From assembly GCA_011523545.1 (NCBI GenBank), contig WTGN01000098.1, positions 1 to 40,193 of the forward strand: DNA of 40,193 bases, in the 5' to 3' direction. Below, piece after piece: positions 1 to 8,105 of the stretch. Source of the DNA: Chloroflexota bacterium (GTDB lineage Bacteria > Chloroflexota > Anaerolineae > Aggregatilineales > Phototrophicaceae). The translations under genes were made by a program, and so were the position numbers. The notes beneath the pieces are model-generated. The model worked only from the letters and a program-made list of their open reading frames with translations, searched no databases and was not told the DNA's origin. The number at the start of each line of letters is the position of its first letter. Positions within the stretch are counted from its first letter, which is position 1.

Positions 1-182
1 TCGTACTCAACCGTGATATGCGGATTGGCCTCCATGAAGGCGGCGATCATTTCTTGGTCGAGTTCGACGCGCGGCAGGTGATTGTGACCCCAGGCGGTGA
101 TCGTCACCGCTTCGTCCTGTGCCTGCGCGATTGGCACAAGCAGACCAACTATCAGTAAAACAAGCAAAAGCCTGACTTTCAT
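1..182 (-). CDS. ABC transporter extracellular sugar-binding protein, N-terminal fragment
   Basis: Only the first 60 codons are inside the window; the gene runs off the left edge. The start ATG lies at 182-180 and is preceded by AAAGGA at a good distance. Residues 1-21 form a signal peptide (Lys and Arg, then a Leu/Val-rich core, then an A-Q-A cleavage site). The mature part starts QDEAVTITAWG and continues to a segment ending NPHITVEYE, the usual beginning of family-1 carbohydrate-binding proteins (a beta strand, an 'AFMEANPHI' helix end, then a 'V-E-Y' strand). It would bind a sugar outside the membrane and deliver it to permeases that lie beyond the window. It is transcribed divergently from the amidohydrolase gene. 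The family is clear; the substrate cannot be told. Confidence 0.8.
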   Translation of the reverse strand, partial: MKVRLLLVLLIVGLLVPIAQAQDEAVTITAWGHNHLPRVELDQEMIAAFMEANPHITVEY

Positions 183-228
183 GATCAGTCCTTTCTTTGA
201 CCTATTAGGTTTAGTGAACTCTCTTCGA

Positions 229-249
229 CGATGTTAGTGTAAAACATCG
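229..249. promoter_or_regulatory. Inverted repeat between divergent genes (possible operator)
   Basis: CGATGTT at 229-235 and AACATCG at 243-249 form a perfect 7-bp inverted repeat with a 7-base spacer. It lies about 50 bases from each of two divergent start codons (182 minus, 300 plus). Outside the arms both sides are rich in CTCT/AGAG, so similarity extends imperfectly. An operator is a reasonable guess; no regulator gene is adjacent. Confidence 0.3.
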
Positions 250-299
250 AAAGAGAATTAGCAAACAATGTGCTATATTTCTATCGAGGTGAAGAGTTG

Positions 300-1379
300 A
301 TGTCCAAACCAAAAATGATTATCGATACCGACTTGCATCCGGTGCCGATCCACGAGCGGGTGGCGGAATACCTGGATGAGCCCTGGCGCAGCCGTTACCT
401 GCGCGGCGATCATGGCGCCGGGCACCCCAATCTGTACAATCCCAACGGCGTGATGAAATCGGATGCGGTAACCGAAGACGGACGGCGCATCGAAAGATCG
501 CCCGAGACGATGGCCAGCCACTTCCTTGACGTCTACGACATCGACTACGCGGTCATGAATCCGATGGAAGCGATGGAGCATTGCGTCTCGCCCGACGCGC
601 ATTATTCGGCGGCGGCGCTGACGGCGGTGAATACACATTTCGTAGAGGACTGGCTGCCGGTTGACGAGCGTTACCTGGCCTCGGTCATGGTCGCTTTCAG
701 CAATATCGAGTTTGCGGTCGAGGAGATTCATCGGCTGGGCGCGCATCCGCGGGTCTGCCAGGTGCTGCTGGTCAGCGGCTCGCCTTTCCCGCTGGGGCAC
801 AGTTATTTCCATCCTATATATGAAGCGGCGGTCGAATATGATTTGCCGGTGGCGATTCATCCAGGCCTGGAAGGCGTCGGCATCGCCGGCTCCGGCGGCA
901 CGGCTGGCTTTGTCGCCAATTATCTGGAGTGGCATACCCTGCTGGCGACCTCATACATGACGCAGCTTGTCAGCCTGGTGGTCGAGGGCGTCTTTCAGAA
1001 GTTCCCGACGCTGAAATATGTCTTTGTTGAAGGCGGCGTCGCCTGGCTGCCGGCGCTGATGTGGCGGCTGGACAAGAACTGGAAGGCCCTGCGCTCGACC
1101 ACGCCCTGGCTGGAGCGCCCGCCGAGCGAGATCATTCAGGATCATATCATGCTGACGACCCAGCCGATTGAAGAGCCGGAGGACCAGCGCCATTTTCAGC
1201 AGGTCCTGAACATGTTTGACGCCGAGCGGATGCTGATGTTTTCCAGCGATTATCCGCATTGGGATGGCGATACGCCGGATTTCGCCTTGCGCCATTTGCG
1301 CCCGGATCTACGCGAGGCGGTGATGTATCGCAATGCCTTAGAGGTCTTTAGAATCGAGAGGCCAGAACATGCCGGCTAA
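300..1379 (+). CDS. Amidohydrolase-family (amidohydrolase 2) metal-dependent hydrolase or decarboxylase
   Basis: A 359-residue protein of the TIM-barrel amidohydrolase superfamily, in the branch containing ACMSD and related decarboxylases. I chose ATG 300 because GAGGTG lies just upstream; a GTG at 270 is also in frame but has no such site. Probable metal and active-site residues: Asp11 and His13 in IIDTDLHP, His187 in AIHPG, and Asp317 in FSSDYPHWDGDTP. The usual HxH of the superfamily is reduced here to a D-x-H pattern, as in several amidohydrolase-2 members. The 'FVEGGVAWLPALMWRLD' segment is typical of the group. The stop codon overlaps the start of the Rieske gene, so the two are probably made together, which hints at catabolism of an aromatic or cyclic acid. 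The substrate is unknown. Confidence 0.8.
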   Translation: MSKPKMIIDTDLHPVPIHERVAEYLDEPWRSRYLRGDHGAGHPNLYNPNGVMKSDAVTEDGRRIERSPETMASHFLDVYDIDYAVMNPMEAMEHCVSPDAHYSAAALTAVNTHFVEDWLPVDERYLASVMVAFSNIEFAVEEIHRLGAHPRVCQVLLVSGSPFPLGHSYFHPIYEAAVEYDLPVAIHPGLEGVGIAGSGGTAGFVANYLEWHTLLATSYMTQLVSLVVEGVFQKFPTLKYVFVEGGVAWLPALMWRLDKNWKALRSTTPWLERPPSEIIQDHIMLTTQPIEEPEDQRHFQQVLNMFDAERMLMFSSDYPHWDGDTPDFALRHLRPDLREAVMYRNALEVFRIERPEHAG

Positions 1380-1725
1380 GGCTGAGGTATTCGTCGCCGC
1401 GCTGGACGATCTCCCGCCGGGCGCGCGCCAGATCATCAAGGCCGGTGACAAATCGATCGGCGTATTCAACACCGGCTCGCAGATTGTGGCGGTGCTGAAT
1501 ATCTGTCCGCATGCCTTCGCTCCCGTCTGCCTGGGCAAACTCAGCGGGACGACGCTGCCTTCTCCACCCGGCCAGTTCATTTGGGGGCATGAAAATGAAA
1601 TCCTGCGCTGCCCCTGGCATGGCTGGGAATTCGATCTGCACAGCGGGCAATGTCTGACCGACCGGCGCCGGCTCAAACGCTTCCCGGTCGTCATCCGCGA
1701 CGAGCGCATCTATGTCGAGGTCTAA
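1369..1725 (+). CDS. Rieske-type [2Fe-2S] ferredoxin
   Basis: A 118-residue cytoplasmic protein consisting of one Rieske domain. Cluster ligands are Cys46 and His48 (CPH) and Cys81 and His84 (CPWHGWEF). Such stand-alone domains carry electrons to oxygenases or sit as accessory subunits. The distance between the two ligand pairs, 33 residues, is longer than the roughly 16-20 usual for this class; the extra residues (about 58-76, Gly/Pro/Ser-rich, then FIWGHENE) form an inserted loop. Its ATG at 1369 lies inside the last codons of the amidohydrolase gene (11-base overlap), so translation is probably coupled. No terminal oxygenase lies next to it. The domain is certain, the partner is not. Confidence 0.88.
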   Translation: MPAKAEVFVAALDDLPPGARQIIKAGDKSIGVFNTGSQIVAVLNICPHAFAPVCLGKLSGTTLPSPPGQFIWGHENEILRCPWHGWEFDLHSGQCLTDRRRLKRFPVVIRDERIYVEV

Positions 1726-1728
1726 GGC

Positions 1729-2151
1729 CTAGTTGTTGACCTGCATAAACTCCACCACCTCGCCGCTGGGTCCTTTGAAAAAAGCCAGGCTTACACTTAG
1801 GGGACCAAGATCGGCCGACTTCAATTCAACCGTGATTTCCATGCCGGCGGCGCGGACGCGCTCAAGCGCCGTCTCGATGTCGGTGGTTTGCAGCGCGAAG
1901 TGGAAGACGATATTGCCGCTCGCGTCATTTGAGGGCTGCGTCCCCGGAATGGGCTCAAATAATTCCATGTGGCTGCCATCGCCGATGTCGAGCATGACGG
2001 CGCGGCGCCCGCCGGTCTCGAATTCGACGACTTCGGTCATGCCCATGACCTCGGTGTAGAAGGCGACCGACGCTTCGTAGTCCGTGGTTTGAATGGCGAT
2101 GTGGTGACTGCCCAAACCGGGGATCGCTTGATTCTTGCTTCCGATAGGCAT
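1729..2151 (-). CDS. VOC-fold (glyoxalase/bleomycin resistance/dioxygenase) protein
   Basis: 140 residues with two beta-alpha-beta-beta-beta modules of the vicinal oxygen chelate fold. The four expected metal ligands are visible: His17 (HHIAI), Glu63 (HMELFEP), His84 (VFHFALQT) and Glu134 (GEVVEFMQ). The length equals that of single-domain lactoylglutathione lyase or methylmalonyl-CoA epimerase relatives. The start has AAAGGAG eight bases upstream. It converges on the Rieske gene, with only three bases between the stops. A role as an isomerase, lyase or dioxygenase cannot be decided. A methylmalonyl-CoA epimerase role is worth considering because the mutase is encoded in this window, but the distance is about 28 kb and the sequence does not single it out. 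Confidence 0.85.
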   Translation of the reverse strand: MPIGSKNQAIPGLGSHHIAIQTTDYEASVAFYTEVMGMTEVVEFETGGRRAVMLDIGDGSHMELFEPIPGTQPSNDASGNIVFHFALQTTDIETALERVRAAGMEITVELKSADLGPLSVSLAFFKGPSGEVVEFMQVNN

Positions 2152-2192
2152 TTCACGCTCCTTTATAGGTCGTCTGAGTTCATCTCGTCTGC

Positions 2193-3236
2193 TTATTCTT
2201 GCTCTCGCCTCTCATTCCATTCCTTGGCGCGCTTGAAAAATATCGCCCGGTCCTCCAGCCATTCGCCGTAGCTGATGCGCCGGCTGTCGGTCAGCCAGTT
2301 GAGCAGCGCGTCAAGGCAGGCGGCGCGCTCCGCATCGTCGATATCAAGCGTGAAGCCGCCGTACTCGGGCTTCTCATCAAGCGCGGTGACGGCGAAGTCC
2401 CCGTCAGAATCTCGGGCGGCGTCGCGGTTGCCAATTTCGCCACTGGCGATCGCTTCGATGTCAGAATTGGCGAGCGCGTCCAGCAATTCAGCGTCGCCGA
2501 TTCGACTGCCGAGGTAGATCACTTGTGGCCCCGTACCGGGCAGGTAAAGGACTTGCCGTTCAGCCAGCGCATCGGTCGCGTCCGCCGCCGTGATGAAGAA
2601 ATCGGCGCTGCCATCGGCGATGACGACGCCGTCCGCTACGACTGCATGAACGCCGTCCGCCAGCACGCCTTCATCATCGACGAGGCCGATTAGTTGCAGC
2701 AGGCGCGCTTCCCCGGTCGTGCCGGCGAGGACGCCAACGCGGTCAGCGCTCGTCAGGTCAGCGTGAGTCTTTAAGCGCCGGGCGTCTTCGGCACGGACAA
2801 GCAGGGATTGACGAAAGGCGATGTGCCCCGAGGTAAAGGTAATCGCTTCAGCGCCGGCCCTGTCCCGCCGGCGGGAGTCTAGGATCGTGATGCCGCCGCC
2901 GATGATGTCAAATTCGGGGCTGGCCGAGCGCAGCCAAATGCCGTCCCAGTCTGCGATGGCCTGTCGATTGAAGGTCAGCCCGGCGCCATCCATGGCTTCA
3001 AGAGCGGTCAATAGATCGGCTTCGTAGCCGCGGTGCAGGTTGAATTCCGCCGAATCAGGGTCCGCAGCGGCGCTGTAACTGACGGGCTCGAAGTAGGGGT
3101 AGAAGCCCAGATTAAGGACTTCCTCGGCACAGGCCAGGCCTTCGTCGCTGGCGGATGTGGGGAGGGCAAAGCGCATCAACAAAGTTGCAACTAGCAAGGT
3201 TTTGACGATGGCAGGCAGGGCGAGTATTCCGGTCAC
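2193..3236 (-). CDS. Family-3-type (polar amino acid-like) extracellular solute-binding protein
   Basis: 347 residues from a GTG at 3236, chosen because AGAGG lies 11 bases upstream and a signal peptide follows directly (IVKTLLVATLLMRFALPTSAS). Longer in-frame readings upstream add Cys- and His-rich sequence unlike a secreted protein. The mature part has the periplasmic-binding-protein type 2 pattern: a 'LNLGFYPYFEPVSY' strand, 'GYEADLLTALEAM', then 'FDIIGGGITILDSRRRD', which resembles the 'vDvi-agmsiT-eR' motif of amino-acid binding proteins. It ends in a basic tail (AIFFKRAKEWNERREQE). No permease or ATPase is adjacent, so it is an orphan binding protein or a sensor for a transporter elsewhere. 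The ligand is unknown. Confidence 0.75.
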   Translation of the reverse strand: MTGILALPAIVKTLLVATLLMRFALPTSASDEGLACAEEVLNLGFYPYFEPVSYSAAADPDSAEFNLHRGYEADLLTALEAMDGAGLTFNRQAIADWDGIWLRSASPEFDIIGGGITILDSRRRDRAGAEAITFTSGHIAFRQSLLVRAEDARRLKTHADLTSADRVGVLAGTTGEARLLQLIGLVDDEGVLADGVHAVVADGVVIADGSADFFITAADATDALAERQVLYLPGTGPQVIYLGSRIGDAELLDALANSDIEAIASGEIGNRDAARDSDGDFAVTALDEKPEYGGFTLDIDDAERAACLDALLNWLTDSRRISYGEWLEDRAIFFKRAKEWNERREQE

Positions 3237-3407
3237 GGTCGCTGAACCTCTACATGAGATTGTCGATTGAGAGCACTCAACCGCGTTAATATAGCAGATG
3301 ATATGACAGTTGTGCCCTAAGAAAAGCCGGCGAGCGGAAACTGCCGGCAAATCAAGCGGCGTTCAACCGTCAAGAGACTGCGCAGCGCCAAACACGCATT
3401 TGAAATC

Positions 3408-3423
3408 TTGCCATATATTGCAA
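3408..3423. promoter_or_regulatory. LacI-like palindrome in the 3237-3649 intergenic region
   Basis: TTGCCATATATTGCAA is a 16-base near-palindrome (seven of eight pairs match), the size and TTGC/GCAA end type often seen for LacI-family operators. It lies between the divergent starts at 3236 and 3650. The 413-base gap otherwise holds two hairpins (3423-3464 and 3502-3527) and a TATAAT at 3545-3550 without a good -35 box. I see no gene in it. Confidence 0.3.
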
Positions 3424-3464
3424 ATAGCGGGCGCTGTGTCTGCGCATCCACACCGCGCCCTATT
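3423..3464. repeat. Imperfect hairpin, GGGCGC...GCGCCC type
   Basis: AATA (3423-3426) and GGGCGC (3429-3434) pair with GCGCCC (3455-3460) and TATT (3461-3464), leaving a two-base bulge; TGTG and CACA inside can extend the stem. The core resembles the GGGCGA/TCGCCC palindromes found elsewhere in this window, so it may be a decayed copy. It is followed at 3502-3527 by a second hairpin (AGCCC/GGGCT core). Confidence 0.35.
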
Positions 3465-3649
3465 GGGAGAGCGAAGCGGCCGGCCAGCCCGCTCCACAGC
3501 GATCCCAGCCCGAGGGCAGGGCTGGATAGAATTGGCAAATCAACTATAATAGCCGCCCAGTGACGGCGAAAGGACATCGCGTATAAGAAGAAACATCGTG
3601 GGCAAGCGCACTGTCATTTCATTCACGCATGACCAATGGAGGAACGAAA

Positions 3650-4930
3650 ATGCGCAAAGTTCTAGTTTTACTTGTCATAATGACCTTGCTTGCGTCGGCC
3701 CTGCCGGCGATGTCGCAAGACATGGTCGAGTTGCGGATCCGCTGGTACAACGACGGCAACGAAGGCGAAGTCCTGCGAGACTTGCTCGATCGCTTCGAGA
3801 CGGACAATCCTGACATCAGCGTCGAGATCGATACCGTTCCCTACAGCGCCATCCTGGAGAATCTGCCGCTGGATTTGGCGGCGGGCGAAGGGCCGGATAT
3901 GGCGCGCGTCACCGATCTGGGCGGCCTGGCCCAATACTATCTGGATATGACGCCTTACCTTAGCGACCCGGCCTACTGGGAAGAGAATTTTGGCCCCTTC
4001 CTCAATTGGAAGCGCCTGGGCGACGACGATTCCAGCATCCCCGGCTTTATGACGCAGTTGACCATCACCGGACCCTTCATCAACCGTACGCTCTTTGAGC
4101 AGGCGGGCGTCGATGTGCCGAGTGATATGTCCGACTCGGTCACTTGGGAAGAGTGGGCGGCGGCTTCAGTTGCCGTTGCCGAAGCGCTGGAGATACCCTA
4201 CCCGATGGCGATGGACCGCAGCGGTCACCGTTTCGCCGGTCCCGCGATCAGCATGGGCGCGATGTACTTTGACGACATGGGGCATCCGACAGTCATGGAC
4301 GAGGGCTTCCGCAACATGGCCGAGCTCTTCGTCAATTGGCATCTCGATGGCACCATGCACCCGGAGATGTGGCCCTTGAGCGAAGGTTACGCCGGCGCCA
4401 ATGAAGAATTCGCCAATGCCGAGCTGGTCTTCTACATGTCCGGCAGTTGGCAGGTGGGGCAATTCAGCGAGCAGATCGGCGATGCCTTTGACTGGCAGAC
4501 GGTGCCGAATCCCTGCGGCCCGGGCGGCTGCACCGGCATGCCCGGCGGCGCGGCCCTGGTCGGCATCGGCGCCACCGAGCACCCGGAAGAAGTGACGCGC
4601 GTCATGGAATACCTGGCCAGCCAGGAAGTCCTGGGCGAGTTTGCCGCCCGCACGCTCTTCATCCCGGCGCATGCTGGCTTGTCTTCAGCGGGCGTCGACT
4701 TTGACACCGACCTGCAACTGGCGAAGGACTCCCTGGGCGTCTTCGTTGGCCAAGTGGGCACGCTGGAGCAGACCGCTTTCGACCTGCAAGCCTACGCTTA
4801 CAACCGCAACGTATTCAACGCCTCGCGCGACCGCCTGACGCAGGCGATGGTCGGCGAGTTGACATTGGATGAGGCGATTGAGCGCATCCAGGACGATGTC
4901 GATACCGCGTTGGCTGAGGTGTCTGGCTAG
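3650..4930 (+). CDS. ABC transporter sugar-binding protein (family 1)
   Basis: 426 residues from ATG 3650, which has GGAGG at 3638-3642. Residues 1-22 are a signal peptide ending AMS-QD. The mature sequence begins VELRIRWYNDGNEGEVLRD and has the features of MalE/UgpB-type proteins: 'LLDRFETDNPDISVEI', 'LDLAAGEGPDMARV', a central 'GVDVPSDMSDSVTWEEWAAA', and a late 'GGAALVGIGATEHPEEVTRVMEYLAS' segment. There is no lipobox Cys, so anchoring is not obvious. It is the first gene of an uptake operon with two permeases (5004, 6043), a dehydrogenase and an esterase. A strong hairpin follows directly, which could keep the binding protein more abundant than the permeases. The substrate is a carbohydrate; the exact sugar is unknown. 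Confidence 0.92.
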   Translation: MRKVLVLLVIMTLLASALPAMSQDMVELRIRWYNDGNEGEVLRDLLDRFETDNPDISVEIDTVPYSAILENLPLDLAAGEGPDMARVTDLGGLAQYYLDMTPYLSDPAYWEENFGPFLNWKRLGDDDSSIPGFMTQLTITGPFINRTLFEQAGVDVPSDMSDSVTWEEWAAASVAVAEALEIPYPMAMDRSGHRFAGPAISMGAMYFDDMGHPTVMDEGFRNMAELFVNWHLDGTMHPEMWPLSEGYAGANEEFANAELVFYMSGSWQVGQFSEQIGDAFDWQTVPNPCGPGGCTGMPGGAALVGIGATEHPEEVTRVMEYLASQEVLGEFAARTLFIPAHAGLSSAGVDFDTDLQLAKDSLGVFVGQVGTLEQTAFDLQAYAYNRNVFNASRDRLTQAMVGELTLDEAIERIQDDVDTALAEVSG

Positions 4931-4965
4931 GCGGGCTTCAACTGAATCAAGGAATTGAACTGTAG

Positions 4966-4986
4966 GGGCGACTCGCTGAGTCGCCC
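4966..4986. repeat. Dispersed palindrome, family A (copy 1)
   Basis: GGGCGACTC (4966-4974) pairs perfectly with GAGTCGCCC (4978-4986) around a three-base loop, and TGTAG precedes it. It sits between the binding-protein stop and the first permease start. Related copies are at 11808-11881, 15993-16013, 18300-18321 and 33884-33925. The stem is stable but is followed by TTATTCCT rather than a T-run, so it is a weak terminator at best and could act as an attenuator or RNA stabiliser. Confidence 0.8.
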
Positions 4987-5003
4987 TTATTCCTAAATCA
5001 TAG

Positions 5004-6032
5004 ATGACTGACATAGGCAAGCAAACCACATCTTTGCGCCTGCTGAGCGTCATCGACACGCTGGCGCGCCCCATCCTGCTCATATTGGTCAGCGCGGTCG
5101 ATCGCATCCTGACGCCGATTCAGCGCCGGGTCGGCATTGACCGCATGGGTTATTTCTTTGTCCTGCCCAACCTGATTATTTTCGGCATCTTTGTCTTATT
5201 TCCGATGCTGCTCAACTTCTACTACGCCATGACCGGCGGCACCAAGCTCTTTCCGGCTGATCGCCCATTTGTTGGCCTGGGCAATTTCGAGACCTTGTTT
5301 GACTGCGAGGATTTCCTCTCGCCGAACAGTTGCCAGGAAGATCTGTTTTGGCGCGGCATCTTCAACACGATTCAATATGTCATCCTACAGGTGAGCGGCA
5401 TCGTGCTGTTTTCGCTGGCGACCGCCCTGGTGCTCAATCGGCGCATTATGGCGCGGGGCTTTTTCCGCAGCGTTTTCTTTTACCCGGTGCTGCTGTCGCC
5501 GGTGGTGGTGGCACTGATATGGAAGTGGGTCTTGCAGCATGAAGGTGTGCTCAACGCCATCGTTGAGATCCTCGGCGGCGAAAGCAAGCGTTGGCTGCTC
5601 GATCCCAACTGGGCGATGTTTTGGGTGGTCTTCGTCAGCGTTTGGGCTTTGATGGGCTTCTACACGCTGATATTGCTGGCGGGCTTGCAATCGATTCCGC
5701 CCGAGCTATATGAAGCGAGCTCAATCGACGGCGCCAACACCTGGCAGGATTTCCGCTTCGTCACCTTGCCCTTGCTGATGCCGACGATGTTTGTCGTGCT
5801 GGTGCTGTCGTTGATCCGCGCCGTGCAAATGTTCGACCAGATATTCGTTCTGACCGGCGGCGGACCGGGCACAAGAACGCAGCTGATGGTGCAGTACATC
5901 TATACCACCGGCTTCTCCAATCAGATTCAGCTCTTTGGATTGTCAGCGGCGGCATCAATGGTGCTCGGCGTGTCGCTGCTGATCCTGACGCTGCTGCAAT
6001 TGCGGCTCGGCAACCAGTCGAGCTTGTCCTAG
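5004..6032 (+). CDS. Sugar ABC transporter permease (MalF/UgpA-like)
   Basis: 342 residues with about six membrane helices after a roughly 50-residue cytoplasmic N-terminus. Helix 1 is at FFVLPNLIIFGIFVLFPML; an outside loop holding two Cys (DCEDFLSPNSC) follows, then five more helices. The EAA loop that contacts the ATPase is visible as ELYEASSIDGANTWQDFRF, followed by the 'VLTGGGPGTRTQLMVQYIY' segment typical of MalF-type permeases. The start at ATG 5004 has no clear Shine-Dalgarno sequence; upstream is the family-A hairpin. It pairs with the permease at 6043 to form the channel for the sugar bound by the 3650 protein. No ATPase gene is in the window. Confidence 0.93.
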   Translation: MTDIGKQTTSLRLLSVIDTLARPILLILVSAVDRILTPIQRRVGIDRMGYFFVLPNLIIFGIFVLFPMLLNFYYAMTGGTKLFPADRPFVGLGNFETLFDCEDFLSPNSCQEDLFWRGIFNTIQYVILQVSGIVLFSLATALVLNRRIMARGFFRSVFFYPVLLSPVVVALIWKWVLQHEGVLNAIVEILGGESKRWLLDPNWAMFWVVFVSVWALMGFYTLILLAGLQSIPPELYEASSIDGANTWQDFRFVTLPLLMPTMFVVLVLSLIRAVQMFDQIFVLTGGGPGTRTQLMVQYIYTTGFSNQIQLFGLSAAASMVLGVSLLILTLLQLRLGNQSSLS

Positions 6033-6042
6033 GAACGTGGCG

Positions 6043-7119
6043 ATGCAAGCGGACCGCATCAATATCTCAGGCTTCCTGCTCAATCGCAGCGGCGGAAAGC
6101 GCATCAATACCTCCGATGTCTTGACCTATCTGTACCTGACCGTAGGCACGATTCTGATGTTTGGTCCGGTGCTCTGGCTGGTCTTTTCCTCGTTCAAGAC
6201 GCAAGCGGGCCTGGTCAAATATCCGCCGCCGCTCCTGCCCTATCAGCAGGTGCAAGTCGAGGTCGACGGTTTCGATAAACCATTGCCGCTATTCATGGTG
6301 ACGATGGAAGACGGGAGCGTTCGCGAATTGGCGCAGACGCGGCGCGTCGGCATCGAGGCGCAGATGATCGACCCGGCCAAGCCCGACGCCGACATCATCA
6401 AGGTCAATATCAAGCAGCGCGAACCGGTGGAAGAGGTGAAGCTGGCCTGGGAGAATTACCTCGATCCGCTCGTCGAGCTGGAGAACTTCGACTTCTTCAC
6501 CTACCTCAAAAACAGCGTCATCGTGACGACAGCGGCGACGCTGATCACGCTGGTTATCAACAGCATGGCCGCCTTCGCCTTGAGCAAGTATCAGTTCAAA
6601 GGGCGGGACGCGATCTTCGTGCTCTTCATCTCCACGCTCATGATTCCGATCACCGTGATCCTGGTGCCCGTTTTTCTTGTGATCACTAGCATCGGCTGGA
6701 AGAATAATCTCTGGGGTGTCATCATCCCCGGCGCGGCCACGCCAACCGGGATTTTCCTGCTGCGCCAGTATATGCTGACGATTCCGGACGAATTGCTTGA
6801 CGCGGCGCGGATTGACGGCGCGAGCGAGTGGCATATCTATTGGCGCATCATTTTGCCGCTGGCGCGCCCGGCACTGGCGGTATTGGCGATATTCTCGGTG
6901 ATGTGGCGCTGGAACGATTTCCTCTGGCCGCTGATCGTGCTCAGCCAGAACGATTATTTCACGCTGCAGGTGGGCTTGAACGCCTTTCAGGGCGAGCTGC
7001 AGATTCAGTGGCATTACGTCTTGGCGATGACGGTGGTCACGCTGCTGCCGATAACGCTGGTATTTGCTTTCCTGCAGCGCTTCATCACGACCGGCATCGC
7101 CACCACAGGCATGAAATGA
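6043..7119 (+). CDS. Sugar ABC transporter permease (MalG/UgpE-like) with large outside loop
   Basis: 358 residues from ATG 6043, with AGGA eight bases upstream; a GTG at 6037 is a less likely start. Helix 1 is around LYLTVGTILMFGPVLWLVF. A loop of about 100 residues follows (PPLLPYQQ to FDFFTYLKN), much longer than in classical MalG; such expanded loops occur in some carbohydrate permeases. The EAA motif is ELLDAARIDGASEWHIYWR. The gene starts ten bases after its partner permease, and its stop overlaps the next start (ATGA at 7116-7119). It is the second channel subunit of the importer. Confidence 0.93.
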   Translation: MQADRINISGFLLNRSGGKRINTSDVLTYLYLTVGTILMFGPVLWLVFSSFKTQAGLVKYPPPLLPYQQVQVEVDGFDKPLPLFMVTMEDGSVRELAQTRRVGIEAQMIDPAKPDADIIKVNIKQREPVEEVKLAWENYLDPLVELENFDFFTYLKNSVIVTTAATLITLVINSMAAFALSKYQFKGRDAIFVLFISTLMIPITVILVPVFLVITSIGWKNNLWGVIIPGAATPTGIFLLRQYMLTIPDELLDAARIDGASEWHIYWRIILPLARPALAVLAIFSVMWRWNDFLWPLIVLSQNDYFTLQVGLNAFQGELQIQWHYVLAMTVVTLLPITLVFAFLQRFITTGIATTGMK

Positions 7120-8105
7120 TGCGCGGGCAGCGGGCGGTTGTCACTGCGCCCGGACAGGTGGAGCTGCAATGGATTGATCCGCCGCAGCCTCAAGCGGGGC
7201 AGGTCCTGCTGCAGGCGCTGAACACGCTGATCAGCCCGGGCACCGAGCGCGCATTTTTCCTCAATCTCGCCAATGCAAATCCCGAATACCCGTTTTGCCC
7301 CGGCTACAGTTTTGTCGGCGAAGTCAGCGCCCTTGGCGACGACGTGCATACTTTGAAGAAGGGCGATCGCGTTGTCTGCCGGGCGCCGCATCAATCACAT
7401 GCCCTGGTGGATGCCGCTGACTGCCTGAAGGCGCCGGCTGCGCTCGCCGATGAAGACGCGGCCTTCTTCGCGCTGCTGGCGATAGCGCTGCAGGGCCTGC
7501 GCAAGACGCGCATCGAACTGGGCGAATCGGTGCTCGTCGTGGGCGCGGGGCTTGTTGGCATGCTGGCGATGCGCCTGGCGCAGCTATCGGGCGGGCTGCC
7601 CGTGGTCGGGGTTGATTTGGACCGGCGGCGGCTGGCATTGGCGAAGCAGGTGGCGGCGGATGATGTCTTGGTCAGCGACGAAAGTTTGCCCGAGCGGCTT
7701 CGCGCGATCCTGGGGGCGGAGGGCGCGGATGTCGTCATCGAGGCGACCGGGGCGCCGAAGGCTGTGCTGACCGCCTTTCAATTGGCGGCGGCGCGGGGGC
7801 GGGTCGCGCTCCTGGGCAGCGCGCGCGGCCTCACCGACGGCGTCAACTTTTATCGCGATGTGCACAAGAAAGGGTTGCTCGTCATCGGCGGGCACGAAAG
7901 CGCTCAACCGCAGCAGGATAGCAGCCCGGGTTATTGGACGCCGCAGCGGGAATACGCCCTCGCCCTCGACTTGCTGGCCCGCGGCCGCGTACAAACGGCG
8001 CCGCTGATCACGCATCGTTACAACTGGCGCGAATTTCGGGCGGCTTACGCGCATCTCGCCGATTGGGACAATAGCGCGATGGGGATGATTATCGAATGGG
8101 ACTGA
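7116..8105 (+). CDS. MDR-superfamily dehydrogenase lacking zinc ligands
   Basis: 329 residues from ATG 7116 (a second ATG follows at 7119), overlapping the permease stop as ATGA. N-terminal GroES-like catalytic domain, then a Rossmann domain with VVGAGLVGMLA near residues 141-151 and an acidic 'VGVDLDRRRLALAK' strand end that favours NAD(H). Where zinc alcohol dehydrogenases have the GxCGSD cysteine this protein has TLISPGTERAF, and the four-Cys structural zinc loop is absent. This SPGTE form is seen in sugar- and bacteriochlorophyll-related dehydrogenases. In this operon it probably oxidises or reduces the imported sugar or a derivative. The substrate is not deducible. Confidence 0.85.
   Translation: MMRGQRAVVTAPGQVELQWIDPPQPQAGQVLLQALNTLISPGTERAFFLNLANANPEYPFCPGYSFVGEVSALGDDVHTLKKGDRVVCRAPHQSHALVDAADCLKAPAALADEDAAFFALLAIALQGLRKTRIELGESVLVVGAGLVGMLAMRLAQLSGGLPVVGVDLDRRRLALAKQVAADDVLVSDESLPERLRAILGAEGADVVIEATGAPKAVLTAFQLAAARGRVALLGSARGLTDGVNFYRDVHKKGLLVIGGHESAQPQQDSSPGYWTPQREYALALDLLARGRVQTAPLITHRYNWREFRAAYAHLADWDNSAMGMIIEWD

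Noticed and set aside
1729..2151. Calling the VOC protein methylmalonyl-CoA epimerase
   Set aside because: It has the right metal ligands and size, but these are shared across the VOC fold and it lies far from the mutase genes.
4966..4990. Rho-independent terminator after the sugar-binding-protein gene
   Set aside because: The stem is strong but is followed by TTATTCCT, not a run of T, and the operon continues downstream; listed as a repeat instead.
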